From positions 22,450,607-22,514,606 of the forward strand of contig CM026568.1 of assembly GCA_015143295.1 (NCBI GenBank): a stretch of DNA of 64,000 nt. Direction: 5' to 3'. The position numbers and the translations under genes were made by a program. Origin of the DNA: Tetracentron sinense (taxonomy: Eukaryota; Streptophyta; Magnoliopsida; Trochodendrales; Trochodendraceae). Below, piece by piece: positions 25,001 through 39,500 of this stretch (positions within the stretch are counted from its first letter, which is position 1; each line of letters begins with the position of its first letter). Under the pieces are notes generated by a model. The model worked only from the letters and a program-made list of their open reading frames with translations, was not told where the DNA came from and did not search any database.

Positions 25001-28000
25001 TATGTTGAAGTTCACTAACTTACGATTTAGTGATGATTCGGTTGAATTACCAATAATTAGCATGAATTATCAAAACTTTTGTTTAGGTGTCTCTTGAGAT
25101 GTTTTGAGGCTGTAGCTGGACTTAAACTATCGAAAAGAGAAATTTTGATGTTGGGGGAAGTCCCTTTAATGGTAGAGCTAGCGTGTATTTTGGGCTTTAG
25201 GATTGGTACTTTTCCTTCCTCCTATTTCGGTTTGCCTCTCGAAGCCGGATACAATATGAAATAGGTGTGGGATCCGGTGGTTAAAAAGGTGAGTAACAGG
25301 TTGTTTTCTTGGAAACGCAGTTTTTAAAATTTGATTTTACAAACAATTTTGACCTTCAAAAATTGGAATTTTCCGTGAAATTTTGCATAACACAGGTAAT
25401 TTGGATTTTGTTGCTGTCAAACTTCACAAATATCTAAAAAATAGGAAAGAATTAGGAAAAGTAAAGAACAGTTAGTGGAAATTGAGAAAATGTTAAATTA
25501 AATATAAATACTCACTTGGTGATAAAAAATGAATAAACCAAAGTATATAAGCTATGCATTTTTAATAGAGGAAAGACGGCTTGGCAGCAATGCATTGTAT
25601 TTTAGACATGAATATAACATACACAATGTGTAATACATCCAATGTTTAGAAAAAAAGAAATACAATCAAAAGGATGTCAACAAGTACATGAGATTCCACT
25701 CCACAACAAAAGCTTATTAAGTAAGAAAACAATAAATATACTTGAATTTAGCATCATTTGTCCTAAAAAGCTTCCCTTCACCCAATTTTCCCAGGAAAGT
25801 TTTTCCTAACAAAATCGCTTTTAATCATTTTCAACCAATGTGTACTCCTTTGGGTCTATTTTATTGCCCCAAAGGATTGAAAGAAGGATCAAAGAAAATT
25901 AATGGGGCAAAAATTCCAAGTGTTTTGATCGAAATGTCAAAATTGCGCCGTTACCAAATATTGCGAACTATTTTGAAATTTTGCACAAAATTATGTAAAA
26001 TCATAAATAGCTTCAATCAAACTTCGGGAACCTGATCATCGTGGGAATTCATTTTAGTAGATTAGGCTTCCGGTGCCACCCCTCCGAAGCACTGAATTAC
26101 AATGTTTTGGCCAAAACTTCAATGTTTAGAAAATTTAAAACATTGCTTCAAATGCTGTATAACTTTCAAAAGGAGGAAAAATCATGCTAATCAATAGGCG
26201 CCTTGGAAAGCATGCCCACTTTATATCATTGCTTACTATTCAACTTGCCTTGGAAGACACCTTGAGAGGATTCAAAGAGATTTCTTATAAATTGATAGAG
26301 TTGAGGCGAGGAAATATCATTTGGTTTGGTGGAGGAGTTGTGTTGTCCTATTGAAGGGGGGGGGGGGGGGGGGGGGGGGGGGTGAGATCATTGCGTTTAA
26401 TGGATATAGCTTTTATTGGGTAACTGTAGGGGTGTATTAAAGTCTATCTGAGTCGAGATCGAACTTGAAAAGTTTGGCTTGAAGCTCGGCTCGAGCTCGA
26501 GGCGAGCTCAGTTTGATTCATTAAACCTATATTTTTTAATAATAATAATTTTATATGTAATATTTATTATTAGTATTATTTAATTAATACATGTTATAAT
26601 ATTCAAGTCGAGCTTTGAGCCGAATCAAACAGACCCTGGCTCGAGCTTGGCTCGATCAAGGCAAAAAAACCAGCTTGAACTCGACTTGATTGAGCCGATG
26701 AGCGAACTCGGCTTGGATACACCCCTAGGTAAGTGGTTATAGATATTCAAAAAGAAAAGGGAAAGCTTGTGGAAGAAGGCTATCACTGTTAAATATAAGG
26801 TTGAGTCAGTTTGGTAGCCTGAGGGGAGACCCCAGGGAGTTGGTATGTGGAAATTAATCTGGAAGGTAAAAGTGGAGTTTGATGAGACCTTGTATTTATC
26901 ATTGTTAAATACAAGTTTGAGCTCTAGATAAATTTTTTTTGGTGATTTCTTGGTTTGAGGTGAGACATGACAATTTGATTTGGACCCCTAGTCTTAGAAG
27001 GGGGTTAAATGATTGCTAGTTGGATGTCTTGAGTAGGTTCTTGATTTGCATCATTTTGAGTAAACGCAATATTTTTGCTAGTGGTGGAAGTCTTTGGGAC
27101 AACAAGGGCCATTTCACTGTGAATTTTTTATATCAGTCTTTATATGTTGTTCACCCTCATCCTTTCCTCACAAAGTTGTTTGGAACAACGGTAATCCATC
27201 CATAGTTGCGTTTTTCAATGGATCGCCACCTTGGATAAGATCCTTATTGTGGACCATTTCAAATACAGAGGTTGGAGAATAGCAAACATGTGCTATATTT
27301 GCCTGGCCGAGGAGGAGACTGTTGATCACATCACATACGCTGATCCATTGTTCTCTGGCTAGATGATTATTGGATCTTGTTGCTTTTGGATGAGGATGTC
27401 TTTGCTCAGTTTCAAGTACTTCCAATATTGTTGGTCTATCAGTTATGTTGAGCATTCTATGCAGGTTCTATGGAGTTTGATCCCGGGAGCCATTTATTGG
27501 TGTATCTGGCCAAGAGAGAAACATGATTTCTTAAAAATTCATTTTCTTCACAGAAAGCCATATGGTCTCATATAGCAAAGCTTGTATTCTCTTCAAAGTG
27601 GTCTATCTTTTGGCTTATGAGTTGGATGCACTTATTATTTCATGGGATGGCTGAGGAAGAGTTGCCTTTTTCTTTTTGTTTCTCTCTTTTCTCTATTCTT
27701 TTTTCTTATTTTTATTCGAGTTTACCGTCATGTGAACTCTTGCTTGTTCTTTATTCTCTATCTTTATGCATGATCTTATTTGTCGATAAAAATAATGATC
27801 CCAGTGAAAGTGTACTTTGAATAGTCAAATTCCTTTGAATTCCTTAAGTGGTGAGAACCAGGAGAAAAACATAGCTTTGATATGCTCCACCACCTTACCA
27901 GCACTTCTATTCCTTTCTTTCCTAACATGCGGCAAAAGGAAGAAGTCATTATCGCAATCAGCATTATTGCCAATGGCGCCGGCATAAGAAAAACATAACT

Positions 28001-31000
28001 TTCATATGCGGCATCACATTACCATTTGAACACAAATTAAAGACTTGTCTATTCCTTTTGTTTTTTTTCCTAGAGACATGGTCCCTAAGACGCGGCATGA
28101 ATGAAAAAGTCTCAATATCAATCAATTTTTAGAGCCAAAGGCACTGCCATGCCATCCAAGGGCAATCTCTGAAAATTTATATGGAAAAAACTCAGCAAAT
28201 CCGAACGGATTTTGGAGTTCAGTCCAAACGCTTCTCGTAAGAACACAGTGGATGTGAAGCTGATGTATCGATTCTTCGTTATCCTTTCAAAGGGGGTACC
28301 TATTTTTCAAAAGACTCGACCTACCTATAAAAATCCTGTGATCCACTGTGAGAATTGTTTTGGGCACAACTGTCTAGATGAAGGAAGCCTAATTACAGAT
28401 AGGAGTGCTCCAAACAAAGCTGGCTGGAAAATCCACTTGAAGTTGTCACTTCACGAATCGTTAACTTCAGTTTGTTGCCCATGCCTATCCTAAGATGTGC
28501 TCTCCTTATGTCACTCTTCATGAAACCTTTTTAAACTTCCACTTTGTAGCTAGACAAGACTTCATTGCAATCCCAATTATTCTGCATGGCACAACCCTTC
28601 TCCCTTCTCCCTTCTCCAGAGACTATTAAGTATCTCGCCAAACTTTCAAAGCTATTTACCCTGGAGGGATACATTCATATACAAAAGATGTTTAAAATCG
28701 AGTACTTCCTTCTATACGTGGACTTAAGTGAAACAAGCGATTTCTATGAGAGTCGTCCAAATCTTTCCAAAGGAAATGAATATGTCGCTTCTCCAACCTA
28801 TTTGCAATGGACACCGGAATGGAATAAAAGGAGAGAAAATAGATAGAATGGCTAGATAATGTGCTTTTTTTAAAAAGGGTTTTAAGGTATCATGTAACAC
28901 ACTAAACACACACCCAGTCAGACTTATGGTTACCACTAGATAATGTGCTCTTGACCATGGTTAATCTTCCCTCCTTTAATAAGTAACTCCTCTTCCATGA
29001 GACGAGTCTTCTTGATAACACATGTCCAATAAGCATATCATTTTACAAACTGTATGTGAGAGAACCTGATCATCATCTACAACTGAGAAGCCTCGCAGGG
29101 CATTCAGCGTTTTTTCGAGAAAACCTATGAGTCAGCTTCTAGAAAGAAGTGATTGCCGCGGCTCCTCTTTCCCTTTCTCTAGTAAAGTAAGGCTTTCTAC
29201 CCCGAAATCTAGTGGCTGGGAAACAGAGATCCCACTGAGAATCAAAATGGAATTAGATTCAGATTCAGAAAAATAAAAAAAAATGGGGGCAAAGTCAGCC
29301 TAACCACTTACATTTTCGTAAGCCGTGCACTTCAGGCCAGGCCTTACCATAACGAACCTCACAGATCCCACTCAATCTTTTACACCCATGTCATTAACTC
29401 CCCTTCCTCTCCCTTCTTCAATAGTCTACTTATGGATTTTATGACGCAGATCAGAAGCAAAGGAGAAAGATGATTCATTAGCCTTAAGCCCCTCTCAAGC
29501 TCCTAAAGAAACCCTCTTGCATTAATGCTGGCCATGAAAGAAGATGTAGAATAACAACACTTCATTCATTAATGCCACGGAGCCCCATAACTATGCTTGG
29601 TATATAATAGAAGGAAATTCCAGTTAAGGTGGTCATACACCTCCATTTATACCTTCTACTCAATGCCAGAAGCCGCATGCTAAATCTCAAATTACTGCAT
29701 TTGTCAACAATGAACTTCAACTAAAGTTTTTATGCCATTTACAAATGTGTCCTGTGATGGAGGGTGATCATTCCCATCACTTCCTTAAGATGAGAGTTAA
29801 GAGCACCAAAGTTAGACCATGATATTGATGCCTCATTAAGTTGCTAGTAGAATAGAGAATTCATCTCCACAAAATTAGCAAACTCTCATACAAGGACAAT
29901 GATTATCCTTATGCTCTGAATTTCACTATCATTTAGAGGGTTCATATGGACCCGCTCCAGTCAAAAAATGTGAGTGCCTTGCTTGATACTTCTGTTGGAT
30001 TTATTTGAAAGAGCCTTGTAGAGCTCTCTTTTTTTCCTCCCCCCCCTTTTTTTTTTCTGGGATTTCTCTTGTTCTTAAGGAGCTTTTTTCCCTAAAATAA
30101 GGAAGGGCCTTATCTTTCTTGTTGGGCATGAGAGAAAGAAAGGATGAGGGGTGACCATGCATTGTACGTGACTATCTCAGAGGGACAGTTGAAAGTTGAA
30201 ACAAGCGACTCATGAATGCGGCCGGTTGGACGAGTCAACAACTCTCTTGCAGAGGTGTTGGCATTGCTCCCTTTTTTCTAGTCTTCTTTTCGGCTAGAAG
30301 TGTTGGACATATATGCTCTCGAAAGCCAATAAAAGACTTTTCTATGTTGATTAGAGAAGCATCGTATTCACTCAACCAACTATAAAGGGTATTTATAATA
30401 ATTACTGTCTCATTTGATGATGACATAAAGTTCCATAGGTAATATTGTAGGAAAATCATGCAAAGGTTGCAAGGAGATGTGATTTTCCAGTTCCTTGTAA
30501 ACCTAATATTGTTTGAATCCTCTAGAGTACTGGTTGGGCGCCGTACTTCATCTTTGCTTGCACATGTGTAGTTCTATAAGATAATGTGATGAATCTCATT
30601 CACAGAGAGTGTTGACTCTTGACTAACATGCGAGTATATGTAGTAAGTACATAATACTGAACGGGGTCACAAGTGGATACCCTATGGAATACACTGTCAG
30701 ATTATATTAGGGTTATCCATTCGACAAATTATTCTTAAACCTGAGAGGTTAACATCTTCTCAAACATCTGTCTATATGGCTTTGATGTGCCAATCGGTAA
30801 TGTCCAATACACAGGACTAACTCCGGGTACATTGGGTCATGTACACAATGTTTGGAGAAGTGTGTAAACACTCAATAAGGAATCCACTACTCCTTAATTG
30901 GAGATAATGGTATCATGATGATACTTGTTGAATTGAACTCAAAATCTAGTACTGGTGCTTTTCGGTAAAATGGTCTTTATTGAAGTTGATATTTTCGATA

Positions 31001-33493
31001 AAGAAAAGTATATGTATATACCAGTTCTTTTCTAATGTTTCTTCGAAAGTGTTTTGGAAGTTCAGTTCAATGAAAAAGTATTCATGAGAAAGAGTTTTAT
31101 TCATAAGCTAGGGACTAGACAGTGGACTTGTTCCAATCCCAGAAGCTTATATGTGATATCGGATTGTGGAAGGATTTATTTATAAATATATCGTGAGATA
31201 GTACTCACAAGCAATTCTCTAATTTCTGGAGGTTGATCACAATGTGTTAATGGACATTATTGTGATCAGTGGAAGTCCAGGGACTTAGATAACATTCTAT
31301 GATCCTAAAGGAATTATAGGAAAGTGTTTCCTAGCAACAAGGCTACACCTTAAAGGTGATGAAGCACTTGGTCCCACAACTGGAAATAGGAGATCCCTTT
31401 AGATCCCACACACTAAGACCTTATCGAGACTTTTAATTTAATTTAGAATTAAATTAATTAATTAATTTCTCCATGTAATTCACTATATGGTATAGTAAAG
31501 CTCTTATAGGTGAAATCACTTAAGATGTGATTAACCAAATGGGTAGGACCCATATGAAATTTTGATAAAGATCAAAATGTGACAACATAAGAGGTTAGAC
31601 CTCAAAAGGGGCGTGAGATTTGTGGGGCCCACCTAAGGTGGGACGCCCACTTCATTGATTCATTATCTATTTAATTAGTTTCTAATTAATTATTCCCTAC
31701 AAAGTAGGGAATAGATTAGTTTGTTACTAATTAATGATTTCCTATTAAATAGGGAATGAATTAGTTTGTTACTAATGGTTTCCTATTAAATAGGGAATGA
31801 ATTAGTTTGTTACTAATTGTTTTCCTATTTCTTATGGAATGGATTAATTTGTTACTAATTGTTTTTCCTATTAAATAGGGAATGGATTAGTTTGTTACTA
31901 ATTGTTTTCTATTAAATAGAGAATGGATAATGTTGGTTTCTATTTTGATTAAATCCTAATTGGATTAGGATTAGCATTAAAGAATTAAAGAGAGTTCTAA
32001 TTGGATTAGAATTTAGAAAGAGGAGTTTGACTTAAGGTATAAGACAGCTAAAAAGGGAGTCTATATAAGGACCCCCTAGTGGAACGTCCACAATAGGAGG
32101 TCTCTCTCTCCCACATTTTTCTCCCCTTCTCCCTATTAGGTTGTACGGTCACCTCTCCCATTCATTCTCTTGGTTTTTGTTTTGATTTTGGATAATATCA
32201 GAACCATCTTTGAAGATAAAGAGATATTCTTTATTGTTCAAGAAAGGATTTTGCATTCAAGGAAAGAATAAAAGATCATAGAGCTTGAATTGGAAGGGCT
32301 TGATCAGCCACCTCTCTCATTCCTTCTTTTGTTTTGGTTTTGATCTTAAAGAAGATTAAGAACAAATCCTTGAAGATCAAGAATAGTTCTTTGATAATCA
32401 AGGTTGATTCTTTCTACATCAAGATTGGATCTTTATTGATGAAGAAAAGTTCTTGAATCAAGAAAAGAAGAAAAGATTAAAGAGCATTGATCGGAAGGGC
32501 CATTAGTTTCCATTGGAGAAAAGCTTTGGAGATTTAAAGAAGGTTCGTGTGAATCGACAGGAGGCTTTACACTTGAGGAGCTTTGTAAGTATGGTTTCTC
32601 ACACCATGATTTAATATGATCATAAGATGACCCTTGAGAAGATTTTGATTAGATCAAAATCAAGTTTGAATTAAAAATAGTGCTTCGAAAATTTTTATAT
32701 TTATGTCTTTCAGGAAGGCGGGAAAGTCTTGTACTAGGGTCATTCCCCATAAGCTGGTCAATCGTAGGCAATCAAAGGATCCCCCAAGTGTACCCCATTG
32801 CAAATTACCAGTCTCCTAATCTACTCTTCCCCTCTAGAATGATTAGTTGATGTGGAATCAAGCAACATTGCGAGCATTCGTGTCATAAATAACTTCAGTT
32901 TGATAAGTGAGACAAGGAGCTTCCGAACATTTGATCTTTGGGTTTTTGTCGACGCAAAGGGATGTTATTGCATCTAAATATTCTCAATGATTTACTAGTC
33001 ACAAATTCTGCCAAAGGTATAAGACATGCATGCCATTAAAAGCCTTTTCTTGACATAAATTGCTGGTCTCCTAATTTATAATGCATCTTTTTTTCCCGGT
33101 ATTTGATTGACTAATGTTAAATGCCTGGTTAGTATATCTTGAGCTAATTTTTGTGATTTTATTTTTTCTTCTCTTCCTTTAACAGGCTGCATCTGGGACT
33201 AAAGGAGGTTCAAGTGGTTCCCCAGTCATCGACTGGCAAGGTAGAGCAGTGGCCTTGAATGCTGGAGGCAAATCATCGAGTGCTTCCGCATTTTTTCTTC
33301 CTTTAGAACGAGTGAGCATTAAATCTACCACGTGGTTTAAATTCTAAATATGTCATGCTTCCGGTATTATTTGGGGATGGAACTTGCTTATTGTCTATTT
33401 TCTCTTGTAGCACATAAGAGTTTATTGCGGTGTGTGCATGTTGAGCTCTATTTACTCTTTAAGCCATATGATTGGATTCTCAACTGTTAATTG

Positions 33494-33551
<58 letters not shown>

Positions 33552-36500
33552 CATGTGCAGTTCATATCATATTATGTCATCGGTATAATCATGATGATCG
33601 ATATCATCATCTATAAACATTGTCCCACCTATTTGGGGTCTGCTACAGGAATGCTATTTTTATTTCATTTTATCCCATGACAAATCCTCCATCAAGTCAT
33701 ATTCTTTCTTTTCTTTGACCCCCGTTGTTTTTATCTCCTTCCTCTCCTCTTCTTAGCACCTTTGTCCTGCACTAGCTGTCATTCTTGGAATCTTGGTTAA
33801 TGGCCTTGATTGCACATTAGTTGACCATCTTCAATGTCTCTCCTTTATTTTGTTACATGTTGGAGCTATTCCTCCCTCTGACACACTCATTTTTTTTAAA
33901 TGTTTGTTTCATAGTCTTGCAACTCATCCATCTAACATTATCAATCTCTCCATCCTTATGGATGAGAGAACTTGAAATATCAAGATGGTCACTGTGGGGT
34001 ATCTCTTGGCTGGCTGTTGACATTAATTAACATGACATCTCTGTTGCTAAATTACACTCTATGAGTCCATAAACTCTGCTATGGTTTGATTTATATATTT
34101 TAAAACCCTTGGAGTCCTTTGCATTGTACTTCACTTCCATATTTCCCCTCTCTAGTGTTATCAATTAACACGAATCCGCATGTAAAGAAAACACAAGTGA
34201 GTCCACTTAAAGCTGAACAATTGATTTGTCCGCAACCAGTTCGTTGGATTGATGTGAAAGAAATCAAATTTATCTCTAGTTTTCTGTGGGAGACACAATA
34301 GAAGATGATGAAGAGGAAATAAGGCAACCTGTGGTTGAATTGTACAATAATCTGTAAGAGATGTTTGACTAAAGGCCCACATTGGAAGGTTTTCACTTTG
34401 ATTGCATTGTAGAGGAGAGAAGAGTGATTGGCTTGAAGGAGAAGGACTCCTTGGAGAAGTATAGATATAATATAATGGACAATGGTATATGGAGTAATAA
34501 AATGTAAGGTCTAGATGGTTTTTCTTTTCTTTGCCGTATTCATAAGTTGTTGGTCGACATTCAAAGAAGATCTGAGAGTGGTTGAGTTCCATGAGGAAAG
34601 TTATGAAAAGGTTTGAAATGTACCTTTATTGCTTCGATTCCTAAAAAAGATGGGGGGGGGGGGGGGGGATAATCTGGAGTTTAGACCTATTAGTTTGGTG
34701 GGTAGTGTATAAAAAATTATCGCTAAAGCTTTAGCCATTCGTCTGAAGGGAGTGATGAGTTATATTATATTTACATGCCAAGGAGTTTTCGTGCAAACGA
34801 AGCAAATTCTAAATGAAATTCTTATTGTGAATGTGTGTCTAGATAAGTGTCTGAAGGGGGGAATCCATGAACAAAGAATGATCATGTCAGTAGGAACTGT
34901 TTTGGGTATATGGTGAGACGAATGAGTTTTGGCTTGAAGTGGAGAAGATGGACATAGGCTTTGTTATAATAATCTGCTTTGTTCTCAATTCTTCCAGCTG
35001 GTTTCTTGCACGGTTCAAGGGGCATTCGCCAAGTAGGCCCTCTTTCCCCATTTTATTCATTATGGTAGTGGAGGTTCTAACTACTCATCCTGAGGGCCGA
35101 TTCTAAGTAGACCAATGTAGCCAAAATGTTGCCTAGGTTACGCCTAGGCCACCGCCTCACCTAGTCATGGCCACTAGACCATAACCTAGGCAGGCACTCT
35201 GTATATCCTATATAATATTATATAATGTAGATAGAAAAAGTAAATATTGGTCGCCTAAGCAACGTCTGGGCATCACCTCACCTAGAGAACCCCATATTGC
35301 CTAAGCATCGCCTGGACGCTTTGACTACATTATAGTAGACTAGTTAGGATCCAACTTTGGAGTTTCTATTAGGAAGTCAATGTGTCTATAATTCATTATG
35401 GAGTCGGAGTCTGGATAAGTGTTATGTAGAATCATGACCAGATCATGGAGCAAATCTGTTACTCTATGAGTAAAGATAGTAGATTCAGATTTTGGGAGGA
35501 TTACATCGGTTATGGATTAATTGGTGGCTCATTCAAGAGGAGGTTACTTGGTGTAACTTGTTTTCTAATGATGTGGTATGGATTGAAAATACTAGATGGA
35601 GTAAATGCTAAACTAGAACTATGGTTGGATACCTTGAAATCTAAAGGTTTAAAAAATAAGTTGGACTAGTGAATGTATAGAATGTAATTTTTGTAAGAAC
35701 ACAAGTAGGGGTAAGGACATAGTTAAAGTTTATGTCAAGAAATATCCCAAAGCAACCAGTTATTATAGCTCAACTTGATTATTGTTGAGGAAGAAGGGAT
35801 TAAGGAGGGTGTTGCCCATTTAATTAGAGTTAGGTGGCTATTGGAGATTTGCTTATGTAGTGCTATGTGACTGGCTAATTCTGATTGAAGTAAAAGGGAA
35901 ATTTTAGAAGACCACAATCAGACCAGCTATGATTTATGCCGCAGAATGTTGGACAATCAAGAAGCAACACATTTATAGTGTGACTGTAGCTTAGATGAGG
36001 ATGTTGTGATGGATGAGTAGAAAAACTAGGAAAAGAGTGGATTACAAGTCAGCACATGCAAGAGTATCTGAGAGTAGCTCCAATAGGTGATACTTGATAG
36101 AATAAGGAGGAGTCGATTGAGATGGTTTTGGAGATCCTCAAGAAAATACCAATGCGGGCTTCAACAAGGAGTGAGTTGGTGCTAGTTGAAAGCTGTAAAT
36201 GAGAGGGGTAACGCCAAAAAGGATGTGGAGTGAGTTAACATATAAAAATTGATAACAGACACGCTCTAACAGAAGATATAGCTTTGACAGATTAGAATGG
36301 TGGAACAGGATTCCTTGCCAACCCCATACAGTTGAGATAAATCACTTATGAATTTTTTATGTAGTGATTCTCAATCCCTGATCTGACTTGTACATCTATC
36401 AGCTATTTGTCTTGTGGTTTTGTGCAGACCCTGCTGTATTGGGCAATATGTTTTGACACATGGTGGTAGTATATCTGATATACAACCAACTGAACCAAGG

Positions 36501-39500
36501 CATCTGTTGTTTATGGAAGCCAATTCTTCAATCCATGATCTGACTTTGCCTATCACCTATTTTCTCTTGCAGCTTTGTGGAGCTGTGAAATTTCTGTATT
36601 GGGCAATCCATTTTTGATACCTGGGGAGTGTATTGTCTAAATATACAACTAAGGCCTTCTAATTTTGATATTTGTATGACCAATCAAATATTTTGTTTTT
36701 TGATATTTGTATGGAGGTTGTTTTAGGCTATAATCTGGTATATGGGTCTCTCACTAATACGTGGGGAAATATCACAAAACTACTTTATAAGTGATGCCTT
36801 TTTCTTAAAAAAACTGAAGCCTTAAATTTAGGTTGAGCACCAGCAGGTATTACAGTGAGTTCGTTTTCCAAGTGCTAAATCTTGGTGTTATGCAAATGAC
36901 AGGTTGTAAGGGCGTTAAGTTTTCTGCAGAAGGCCAGGGATTCCTGCGGAAGTAAATGGGTGGCAGTTACTATCCCTCGTGGTACGCTTCAGGTTTGTTG
37001 GTTCTTATCCTCTTTGTGCTTCACATTCTTAGATAAACCTATTCAATTGTCTCACAAGCGAGAACTGCATTAATTGGAAATGGTAGAACTACATATTCTA
37101 GTAGTTTATTCTTGTAGTTTATTTTTATGATACACTTGGAGAGAATTCTCACTTGCAGGGTTGCACCACAATAAGTACTGTGATGATTCAACAATTAAAT
37201 CTTTTCCATAGATATTACATTTGTTTCTCTTTAGCAGTAAATTCCATAACCTTTATATACTGTTTTGTTCACTTCCATATTGTATCTTTGAATTACTTGT
37301 TCTTTTCTTTGTTTAACTGGTCGACCCTGATTTTTAAATTAAATTTAGTTTTAAGTTCAACAATGTTAATATTATAGATCGACCAACATGCCCTTCTCTA
37401 CCATGGGATACTCCTATCCCCTCTTAAGGCAATTTTTTTCTATGCCACTCACATTTGAAAAATTCTCACGTTTAGATATAAGGAAGTTATGCCTATATGT
37501 TCTTTCTTTGTAGTTTGAGCAGTGAGCCAGTTTGTCATATGTTCTTGACTAAGATGCATGAGGTGTGCACCTTGATTCATTAGGTGCCAACCTGATGCTC
37601 CCCACCTAAGGAGATTTTTGGGATCATAACGGGGAAAAAAGACAAGATTCAGAAGGAGATCGGGAGTTTGAACAAGAAAGAAGACTCCAGCGCACTGGGT
37701 TTTGAAGAGGAAAGAGAAGGATTTGAGCAAAGTAGGGAGGTTGTAACAAGAGAGGAAATCAGTTGGAGTAAAAAATAGTGTCATATGGTTACATGAAGGG
37801 GATAAACTGTTGGATTTGGAGGATGATATTAGGGCTTCCTTGGTGGAGTTCTATAAGGTTTTCCACGTTGAGCCATACAGGTTTATGCCTATGTTGGATG
37901 GTGTGGATTTTGACAGCATCTCTATAAAGAAAAGTAACTGGTTGGAGAGGAAGAGGTCAATAAGATTATGAAAGGCAGGGATGGGGATAAAGCTCCTTGG
38001 CCGGATGGTTATTTTTAATCAGAAATAAAATCATGCTATAAAATAGAAGAAAAGAACACAAGCAAGATTCACTGAGTAGTGAACAAAAAACAAAGAGACT
38101 AACTAAAGGAGGCTCAAAAGGAGCCTACCTACCTACCCAACCACAAGAAAGATACAATCCTACTCAATAGCAAGTATATCACCCAAGTTAAGATCCTCAA
38201 GATCATCCCTAATTGAACACCAAGGGAGATGAACTTAATGACACGATACAATACATCTAACTTGGAGGATGAAGAAGGGATTTTTCCTAAAACAAGACCG
38301 TGGTTTTGAGAAAACCTCAAAACCAGCTCACTTTTCAGGGACTTATTTTTCTCGGTTTTCGCACATGTGAAAGTCTTAAGCATGTGAGATAATGATGCTT
38401 AAAGTCTAAAATACCCTTGTCTCTAACCCCTTAACCGATCGAGTTAACAGAAGAAAGAAGGAAAGATTGAAAAGAAAAAGAAGAAGAAGCTTTCCTCCTC
38501 ACTCTCCATTTTGGTTCTTATAATGAACAAATCTTTCCTCCTCGATCTCTAGGTAAACCAAAACCTAATGAAGAGAAAAACCGAAACGTTACAATGGGAA
38601 CTCTAAACCTAGTGGTCAATTCTCCTCTAAAAATCGAAAATATTATCTCGATATCGAAGCTTTTTTCAATATCGAAACTTTTTTCTTGATATCGTGAAAA
38701 AGAGTTTCGATATCTTTTTTTTCGATAGCATGAAAAAAAGATTTGATATTGAAGCTTTTTTTTCGATATCAAAAGTTTTTTCTCAATCTGATTTGTGAAT
38801 TTTAGGAAGAAGCTAAGGGGCCCAAAGAAAGACGATGGATTTGACATGGTACATGGGAGGAATTCATCTTCAGATGTGGTGAAACAGTGGGATCAATCTT
38901 CTAATGGGCATTTGAAGGATGTGGTTTTAGTTGCAAAATCACACTCAGAGTTGGAGGAAATCGTGGCAGCAAATTATGATGGCTCTGATTTGCCTCAGGG
39001 TGGGCTGTTAGAAACTCGGCCAAGGGGCCACGGTTTGGTTTGGTTGGGAATGCCCGGTCTTTATCTGTTTCAAAACATAGAGTGGGAACTCAAGCTTCTG
39101 AGGATGGGTTGAGCCCAAGCTCTGAATCAAATGATGTTCAGAAATCCCGTTCTGTTTCTGTTTCAATGTTATGAATTTTAGGAAAAAACCTTAACTCTAT
39201 CAATCAGTTAAGGGGTTAGAGACAAGGGTATTTTGGACTTTCATATGTGCAAAAACTTAAAAAATAACTCCCTGAAAGTGAGCTGGTTTTGAGGTTTTCT
39301 CAAAACCACTATCTTGTTTTAGGAAAAATCCCGATGAATTATCAAAGACCCTCGTATATCTCCTTCCAAATGGTCCAACTTATAGCTCCCAAAAGAATAT
39401 ACCAGAAGACCCTCGTAGGCAGCTCAATACCACAAACTGACCAACTGAATAAGAAATTCTTGAGAGTAAGCAGGGAAACCCAATGCATCCGAAACAATAG

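Larger units (their letters stand above)
22341..25074. mobile_element. Composite insertion in the LINE, holding other LINE ends
   Basis: The LINE frame stops after DDSIHKT (22321) and resumes at [11 protein letters not shown] (25079), so the 2.7 kb between was inserted. Its flanking parts are AT-rich with AAATTTTGC and GAATTATCAA motifs. I could not find a target duplication. Confidence 0.45.
19820..27810 (+). mobile_element. One L1-clade LINE spread over 8 kb by nested insertions
   Basis: LINE ORF2 pieces appear in correct order on the + strand: [10 protein letters not shown] and MANAKRGAN (about 19990-20100), GADGFRISL (21600), RT with WVNVSAAG and [10 protein letters not shown] (22018-22340), [17 protein letters not shown] and [16 protein letters not shown] (25075-25323), [10 protein letters not shown] and RIQRDFL (26160-26350), [12 protein letters not shown] (26760-26800), a C-terminal finger [14 protein letters not shown] (about 27292-27333) and [11 protein letters not shown] (27478-27510). 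The tail is near 27790. Gaps are MITEs at 20132-21417 and 26427-26727, and less clear insertions at about 21661-22015, 22341-25074 and 25324-26155. That it is one copy is inferred from order, strand and joins at the breaks. Confidence 0.7.

Noticed and set aside
30538..30560. TTGGGCGCCG as a retroelement primer-binding site
   Set aside because: Too short, and no LTR end lies directly before it.
31700..31925. Minisatellite as a CRISPR-like array
   Set aside because: Plant nuclear sequence; spacers are not unique, and the repeats grade into one another.
33432..33680. ORF through the (TA)n tract with an Ile-Tyr run
   Set aside because: Translation of a microsatellite.
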